The notes below the pieces were generated by a model. The model worked only from the letters and a program-made list of their open reading frames with translations, made no database searches and had not been told where the DNA came from. From positions 2,612,001 through 2,676,000 of the forward strand of contig BPGD01000001.1 of assembly GCA_026002855.1 (NCBI GenBank): DNA of 64,000 bases, in the 5' to 3' direction. Positions 57,865 through 64,000 of this stretch are shown in pieces. The stretch comes from Bryobacteraceae bacterium. GTDB taxonomy: Bacteria; Acidobacteriota; Terriglobia; Bryobacterales; Bryobacteraceae. A program made the translations under genes and the position numbers. Position 1 is the first letter of the stretch. Each line of letters starts with the position of its first letter.

Positions 57865-59007
57865 ATGCGCCGCGCGGCGATGCTGATTCTTACGGCGATT
57901 CCCGCCCTGGGGCAGCCCCCGCGCGGCTACTCCATCCCGCTCATCGACCTTTCCGGGGAAACGCCCCGGCAGGTGATCGTCGACCGCGAACCTGGCCAGT
58001 ATCTGGGACACCCGACCACGGCGCTGCTCGAAGACGGGCGCACCGTGCTGGCCGTGTACCCGAAGGGCCACGGCCGCGGCGCCATTGTCCTGAAGCGCAG
58101 CCGCGATGGTGGCCGCACCTGGTCAGAACGGCTGCCTGTTCCGGACAACTGGGCCACTTCGCTCGAGACGCCGACCATTCATCGTGTGGTGGACGCGCGC
58201 GGACGGCGGCGGCTGATCCTGTTCTCGGGCCTGTACCCGATCCGCATGTCAGTTTCAGAAGATGATGGCGCGACGTGGACGCCGCTGGCTCCGATCGGCA
58301 GCTTTGGCGGCGTAGTCGCCATGGCGAGCGTCGAACGCCTTCGCGATGGCCGCTACATGGCGCTCTTCCACGACGACGGCCGCTTTCTCCGCGGCAGCGG
58401 GAAGACGGACCGCTTTATCGTCTACAAGACGATTTCCCGCGATGGCGGGCTCACCTGGGGCGAACCCGTGCCGATCCTCTCGCATCCGCAGGCGCATCTG
58501 TGCGAACCGGGCCTCGTCCGTTCTCCCGACGGCCGCCGCATCGCCATCCTGCTGCGGGAGAACAGCCGGAAATTCAACTCGTTTGTCTCGTTCTCCGACG
58601 ACGAGGGCGACACCTGGAGCCAGCCGCGCGAGCTGCCCGGCGCGCTCACCGGCGACCGGCACACGGCCGTGTACGCGCGGGATGGCCGCCTGTTCGTTTC
58701 TTTCCGTGACACCACGCACGAAAGCCCCACCCGCGGTGACTGGGTGGCCTGGGTCGGCCGCTTTGAAGACATCGAGAACGGGCGGGAGGGCCAGTACCGC
58801 GTGCGGCTGATGAAGAACCACAAGGACATGGACTGCTGTTATCCGGGCGTGCTGCGCCTGCCGGATGACACCATCCTGGCGACGACCTACGGGCACTGGA
58901 CTGCGGGCGAGCCTCCTTACATCGTCAGCGTCCGGCTGAAACTGGACGAGCTCGACCGCCGGGTTGGCAAGGGACGGCCCGGCAGGATGCCTTCGTCCAG
59001 GCCCTGA
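57865..59007 (+). CDS. Sialidase-like Asp-box (BNR) protein
   Basis: 380 residues from ATG 57865 (GTG 57856, in the stop overlap, is possible). Signal peptide MRRAAMLILTAIPALGQ, then a six-bladed propeller with at least four Asp-boxes (SRDGGRTW, SEDDGATW, SRDGGLTW, SDDEGDTW). Arginines that could form the sialidase triad are present but I cannot assign them, so it may be a non-sialidase BNR protein. Follows the NIPSNAP gene directly. Confidence 0.82.
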   Translation: MRRAAMLILTAIPALGQPPRGYSIPLIDLSGETPRQVIVDREPGQYLGHPTTALLEDGRTVLAVYPKGHGRGAIVLKRSRDGGRTWSERLPVPDNWATSLETPTIHRVVDARGRRRLILFSGLYPIRMSVSEDDGATWTPLAPIGSFGGVVAMASVERLRDGRYMALFHDDGRFLRGSGKTDRFIVYKTISRDGGLTWGEPVPILSHPQAHLCEPGLVRSPDGRRIAILLRENSRKFNSFVSFSDDEGDTWSQPRELPGALTGDRHTAVYARDGRLFVSFRDTTHESPTRGDWVAWVGRFEDIENGREGQYRVRLMKNHKDMDCCYPGVLRLPDDTILATTYGHWTAGEPPYIVSVRLKLDELDRRVGKGRPGRMPSSRP

Positions 59008-59059
59008 TTCCGGCGGCGCGACTGACTGAATTTGCGCCGGGCCGCGGGCGCCGGTCATC

Positions 59060-59551
59060 GTGAATCATGTGAAGTGCATCCTCGCTCTGTTGCTCGTCCT
59101 CCCATTGGCTGCCAGCCCGCTGCCGCAAGTGGTCGGGGAATCGCTCACAGGACAGAAGATCGTCCTGCCAGACACCCTTCGCGGCCAGCCGGCCGTGGTG
59201 GTGTGGAGCTTTACGCGCGAGGCCGGCGAGAAGGTGGAGAAGTGGGCCGCGCCGCTCGTGCGCGACGGTGTGAATGTCTGGGTGGTTGCGATGATCGAGG
59301 CCGCGCCGCGTCTTCTGCGGCCAATGATCCGTTCCAGCATGCGCCGGGCCTCTCCCGCGCTGCTGCACCCGCGCTTTGTCTGCGCCACCAGCGGCGAGAA
59401 GGCGATGCGGCAGGTCCTGGAGGTCGCCGATGACCGAATTCCCTATCTGATCCTTGTCGACTCCGGCGGCGGCGTCGTCTGGCGCCATGCCGGCCCATAC
59501 AGCGAGGCTGCTCACGGCGAGCTGCTGCGCCGGCTGGCCGGGCTCCGCTGA
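59060..59551 (+). CDS. Secreted thioredoxin-fold protein without active-site cysteines
   Basis: 163 residues from GTG 59060; the nearby ATG at 59067 is out of frame. Signal peptide LLLVLPLAASP, then a thioredoxin/peroxiredoxin-like pattern (QPAVVVWSFTREAG, VNVWVVAMIEAAP, IPYLILVDSGGGVVWRHAGPYSEA). The usual CxxC after the first strand is replaced by FTREAGEKV, so redox activity is unlikely. The only Cys residues lie in the signal region (C6) and FVCAT. Family not certain. Confidence 0.65.
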   Translation: MNHVKCILALLLVLPLAASPLPQVVGESLTGQKIVLPDTLRGQPAVVVWSFTREAGEKVEKWAAPLVRDGVNVWVVAMIEAAPRLLRPMIRSSMRRASPALLHPRFVCATSGEKAMRQVLEVADDRIPYLILVDSGGGVVWRHAGPYSEAAHGELLRRLAGLR

Positions 59552-59569
59552 GCGCCAGTGCAACGGTGG

Positions 59570-59575
59570 TATTCT
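59570..59575 (+). promoter_or_regulatory. -10 box of the DinB gene
   Basis: TATTCT ends seven bases before ATG 59583, no ribosome site. Confidence 0.4.
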
Positions 59576-59582
59576 CCGAAGT

Positions 59583-60185
59583 ATGGCAAGAGTCCACCTG
59601 CTCGCGGCCGCCGTGCTGCTTTCCGCCTGCCAGGCCCAGACGCTGACCCAGGGCGAGCGCGACTACGCCCTCAGCGCGCTGCACGCCTCGCGCAAGCTGT
59701 TTCTGGATTCGGTGAACGGGCTCAGCGAGGCGCAGCTCCGGTGGAAGCCCGACGCAAAGACGTGGTCGGTGATGGAGGTGGCCGAGCACATCGTGGCCAG
59801 CGAGGAGTACATCTCCGGCATGGCGCAGAAGGCGCTCCAATCGCCGGCCGATCCCTCCAGAAAGCGGCCGAATGCGAGGGAGATGGACGCAAAGATTCTG
59901 GCGGGCGTGACCGACCGGAGCCAGAAGGCCCAGGCGCCGGAGGCGCTCGTCCCGAAGGGCCGTTTTCGCTCGATCCAGGAATTGACCGCCGAGTTCCGCC
60001 GGCTGCGCGACCAAAATATTGCTTTCGTGCGCGAGACTCACGCCGATCTCCGCGCCCACTTCGCGCCCTCGCCCGTGGGCGACCTGGATGCGCTTCAGTG
60101 GTACATCTTCATGGCCGGGCACACCGAACGCCACGTGGCGCAGATCCAGGAACTGAAGGCAAACCCGGGCTTCCCGAAGAGCTAG
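59583..60185 (+). CDS. DinB-family protein with lipoprotein-like signal
   Basis: 200 residues. Signal MARVHLLAAAVLLSACQ with a lipobox-like LLSAC, then a four-helix DinB bundle. Putative metal ligands: His in SVMEVAEHIVASEEYI and two in FMAGHTERHVAQI, the normal DinB positions. DinB proteins are usually cytoplasmic thiol-dependent enzymes; an exported form is common in Acidobacteriota and uncharacterised. Confidence 0.88.
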   Translation: MARVHLLAAAVLLSACQAQTLTQGERDYALSALHASRKLFLDSVNGLSEAQLRWKPDAKTWSVMEVAEHIVASEEYISGMAQKALQSPADPSRKRPNAREMDAKILAGVTDRSQKAQAPEALVPKGRFRSIQELTAEFRRLRDQNIAFVRETHADLRAHFAPSPVGDLDALQWYIFMAGHTERHVAQIQELKANPGFPKS

Positions 60186-60198
60186 CGGGCCTGCGGCC

Positions 60199-60666
60199 CT
60201 ACTCTTTTCCGGCGCGGTCTTCCTCGATCGAGAGCGACTTTCGCACCGCGTCCAGCACGCCGTTGAGAAACGGAATCGCCTCGGGCGACGTGTAACGCCG
60301 CGCCAGCTCCAGTGCCTCGTCGATCACGATCGGCGGCGGCGTGCCTACCGTGCCCATTTCGAAGATGGCCATCCGAAGCAGGCAGCGGTCCACGCGGGGC
60401 ATCCGCTCCAGCCGCCAGTTCTCGGCGTGGGCGGCGATCCGCTGGTCAAGCGACTGCACGTCGCGGGCCGTGCCTGTGGCCAGTTCTTCCATGAAGGGAT
60501 CGGGATCCGGCGGCAGGCCGATCTCCTCGCCCGTCTCCTCTTCCCGCTCGGCATGGAAGAGCCAGCGGCGGAACTCCTCCACTGCTTCCTCGATCGGCAT
60601 TTCGCGCACCTCCCACATGTAAAGCACCTGGAGGGCGCGCTGCCTGGACTTGCGCCGCGCGGGCAT
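60199..60666 (-). CDS. nusB: Transcription antitermination factor NusB
   Basis: 155 residues. Helical fold with RQRALQVLYMWEVRE at the N-terminus and the C-terminal IVIDEALELARRYTSPEAIPFLNGVLDAVRK, which is typical. NusB with S10 binds boxA for rRNA antitermination. It lies four bases after ribH, the conserved ribH-nusB pair. Starts ATG 60666. Confidence 0.95.
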   Translation of the reverse strand: MPARRKSRQRALQVLYMWEVREMPIEEAVEEFRRWLFHAEREEETGEEIGLPPDPDPFMEELATGTARDVQSLDQRIAAHAENWRLERMPRVDRCLLRMAIFEMGTVGTPPPIVIDEALELARRYTSPEAIPFLNGVLDAVRKSLSIEEDRAGKE

Positions 60667-60669
60667 CGC

Positions 60670-61149
60670 TCAGCCGGACTGCCGTAGGCCGCGCAGGAGG
60701 TTGGCCATCTCCACCGCGGTCATCGCGGCCTCATAGCCCTTGTTGCCGCCCTTGGCGCCGGCGCGGTCGATGGCCTGCTCCAGCGTGTTCGTGGTGAGCA
60801 CGCCAAAAGCCACCGGCACGCCGGTCTCCAGCGACACTTGGGCCAGGCCCTTGGCCGCCTCGGCGGCAATGTAGTCGAAGTGCGGCGTCTCGCCGCGGAT
60901 CACCGCACCGAGGCAGACGATGGCGTCAAAGCGCTTCTGCCGCGCCAGCACGCTGGCGGCCGCCGGCATCTCCCACGAGCCGGGCACGCGGACAATCTCG
61001 ATGTCGGACTCCGCCGCCCCGGTGCGCTGCAAGGCGTCGAGGGCCCCGGCCAGCAGCCGCTCGGTGACAAAGCTGTTGAAACGGCTCACGATGAGGGCGA
61101 ATTTCAGCCCCCTCGCATCCAGTTGACCCTCAAAGACCTTGTGCGCCAT
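60670..61149 (-). CDS. ribH: 6,7-dimethyl-8-ribityllumazine synthase
   Basis: 159 residues. Makes lumazine from ribityl-aminouracil and dihydroxybutanone phosphate, the penultimate step of riboflavin synthesis. [42 protein letters not shown] (catalytic His) and [19 protein letters not shown] are typical. ATG 61149 gives the family length. No FMN riboswitch is seen upstream and the other rib genes are not here. Confidence 0.97.
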   Translation of the reverse strand: MAHKVFEGQLDARGLKFALIVSRFNSFVTERLLAGALDALQRTGAAESDIEIVRVPGSWEMPAAASVLARQKRFDAIVCLGAVIRGETPHFDYIAAEAAKGLAQVSLETGVPVAFGVLTTNTLEQAIDRAGAKGGNKGYEAAMTAVEMANLLRGLRQSG

Positions 61150-61175
61150 ATGGGATAATTGAAAAGCCTCCCTTC

Positions 61176-61181
61176 TATTAC
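61176..61181 (+). promoter_or_regulatory. Possible -10 box of lepA
   Basis: TATTAC ends eight bases before ATG 61190. A GATAAT (61154-61159) is another candidate, giving a leader of about 25 bases. Neither has a ribosome site downstream. Confidence 0.3.
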
Positions 61182-61189
61182 AGCACAGC

Positions 61190-63001
<1,812 letters not shown>

Positions 63002-63004
<3 letters not shown>

Positions 63005-63027
63005 TACTGGCCGCAGGTAAAGTACTA
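63002..63027. repeat. Inverted repeat TAGTACT / AGTACTA
   Basis: TAGTACT (63002-63008) and AGTACTA (63021-63027) separated by 12 bases. The left arm includes the lepA stop codon. It lies 22 bases upstream of the -35 of the PEP-CTERM promoter, so it could be an operator. Confidence 0.5.
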
Positions 63028-63048
63028 AGAAAAATTGACATTGCCCGC

Positions 63049-63077
63049 TTGTGCAGGAATCGTAGTCCGCTTATATT
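63049..63077 (+). promoter_or_regulatory. Promoter of the PEP-CTERM protein gene
   Basis: TTGTGC (63049-63054), 17 bases, TATATT (63072-63077): one of the best sigma-70-like promoters in the window. The predicted start near 63084 gives a leader of about 41 bases with GGGGAGGTG as a ribosome site. Confidence 0.55.
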
Positions 63078-63124
63078 CATGGTATCGGTGCGGAAGGCTG
63101 GAGAAAAGGGGAGGTGTGTCGCCG

Positions 63125-63892
63125 ATGCTTCGGAGGTTGATGCTGGCTGGCGCAGCGGTCCTCCTGCTGTCGACGGCAGGGTGGGGGATTACGATCCCGC
63201 TGAACACGCCCGCTTACGGCGCTTACAGCACCGGGTTCAGCGCCGGCGGAACGTTGCTGACGACGGACGCAGCCCCGGACGGCAACTGGACGTTTTATGC
63301 GGGCAACAATCTGAGTGCGTTGAGCGGGACGCCGATTGGGGCTTGGGTTTTTAACGCGAACAAGCAGCCTCTCAACAACGGCACCTGGGCATCTCCGGGC
63401 ACGAATCCTTCGTCGCAATGGATCAGCCCCACGAGTTCACGCAAACAGGGCGGCCACCTGTCTGCCGTCGACGGCACTTCGTTCATCGCCGTCATGGACT
63501 TCATGACGCCCGGTGCGTCGCAGTTGCCCTCCGGCTGGTCTCAATGGTGGCTGGTGATGTCCGGCTACGTCTGGGCCGACGATACGGTGGCGAGTAACAC
63601 ATACTACTTACTGAACTCTTCGAATCAACCGGTCTATACCGGGACCATCAGCGGCACCGTGTCCGGGACATCTTCCGGCTCTTTCGCTTTTCAGACCTGG
63701 GTCGATCCCGGCGCTACCTACAAGCTTGCCTTCATCCTCCCTAACACGGCGAACACCATAGCCGGTTTCCGGCTCCAGTTCAACGAAGCCTACGTCACCC
63801 CTGAACCCGGCGCCTGGGCGCTGATGCTGAGCGCGGGAGCGGGCCTTGTGTTCGCCTCCCGGCGGTGCCGCGCCAGAAAACCCAAGGCATAG
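63125..63892 (+). CDS. PEP-CTERM sorting-signal protein
   Basis: 255 residues. Signal peptide LMLAGAAVLLLSTAGWG and a beta-rich, Gly/Ser/Thr/Asn-rich body with aromatic residues (SSQWISPTSSRKQGG, WADDTVASNTYYLLNS). The C-terminus has TPEPGAWALMLSAGAGLVF and a basic tail SRRCRARKPKA, the PEP-CTERM anchor recognised by exosortase. Such proteins are exported in organisms that make exopolysaccharide. No exosortase is in the window. Start ATG 63125 with GGGGAGGTG upstream. Confidence 0.9.
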   Translation: MLRRLMLAGAAVLLLSTAGWGITIPLNTPAYGAYSTGFSAGGTLLTTDAAPDGNWTFYAGNNLSALSGTPIGAWVFNANKQPLNNGTWASPGTNPSSQWISPTSSRKQGGHLSAVDGTSFIAVMDFMTPGASQLPSGWSQWWLVMSGYVWADDTVASNTYYLLNSSNQPVYTGTISGTVSGTSSGSFAFQTWVDPGATYKLAFILPNTANTIAGFRLQFNEAYVTPEPGAWALMLSAGAGLVFASRRCRARKPKA

Positions 63893-63900
63893 CCGGCTTT

Positions 63901-63987
63901 TTGCATCGCCTCCCCGTTCCAGTCTCCGGGCCCGTCTGCCCTGTCTCTTTGCGAAAATAGCAAAAGCGCGCAGGGCAGACCATGCAA
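63901..63987. repeat. Nested inverted repeat near the window end
   Basis: GTCTGCCCTG (63934-63943) and CAGGGCAGAC (63971-63980) form a perfect ten-base stem. Inside it TTTGC/GCAAA (63948-63952 and 63960-63964) can extend it, and TTGCAT (63901-63906) and ATGCAA (63982-63987) flank it. No T-run follows; it may be a 3' hairpin for the PEP-CTERM gene or an edge of something outside the window. Confidence 0.5.
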
Positions 63988-64000
63988 TGGAAACCCTCCC

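Overview
The window is a GC-rich bacterial chromosome segment with dense, mostly conserved genes. Several traits point to Acidobacteriota, probably the Solibacter/Bryobacter branch: an alternative complex III (Act) operon joined to an A2-type caa3 oxidase, a giant TonB-dependent receptor with an N-terminal carboxypeptidase-regulatory domain, two VWFA-type secreted proteins, squalene-hopene cyclase, many Tat or lipoprotein signals and a PEP-CTERM protein. This assignment is inferred from gene content, not from a marker phylogeny. No rRNA, CRISPR array, transposase, integrase or phage gene was seen.

Layout. 1-8335 (+) is a respiratory operon: actC (cut by the left edge), actD, actE, actF, a 158-residue one-helix protein, SCO copper chaperone, coxB (with fused cytochrome c), coxA, coxC and subunit IV, closed by a hairpin at 8344-8365. 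8428-17831 holds a secreted regulatory-domain protein (-), a divergent tRNA-Pro/tRNA-Asp pair, a sulfatase, a threonine dehydratase/serine racemase-like enzyme coupled to a D-2-hydroxyacid dehydrogenase, a zinc-ribbon membrane protein, an EamA transporter, a PfkB sugar kinase and a flavoprotein reductase. 17855-23427 holds a cysteine-rich protein divergent from a 54-residue protein, dGTPase, a TPR membrane protein, squalene-hopene cyclase and tpiA. 23673-30637 holds an Hsp70-like ATPase, a NarL/NarX-type two-component pair, and a MacA-like adaptor with its ATPase but no permease.

30631-41588 holds a GT-C glycosyltransferase, rluD with a VWA protein, then an overlapping sirtuin-larC-metG-tatD operon, a polyprenyl synthase and a large lipoprotein of unknown function. 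41603-47103 (-) is a TonB receptor plus VWA protein pair. 47190-60185 looks like a galactose/sugar-acid and peptide-use region: garD, galT, a prolyl oligopeptidase fused to a glycosidase domain, a GntP permease, an M2 peptidase, NIPSNAP, an Asp-box sialidase-like protein, a thioredoxin-like protein and a secreted DinB. 60199-63892 holds nusB and ribH (-), lepA (+) and the PEP-CTERM protein.

The most striking pattern is in translation starts. About a dozen operon-first genes have a TANNNT hexamer ending 5-8 bases before the start codon and no Shine-Dalgarno sequence, whereas operon-internal genes often have a clear one. This predicts many leaderless mRNAs. The most unusual protein is the 1334-residue peptidase-glycosidase fusion at 49840-53844.
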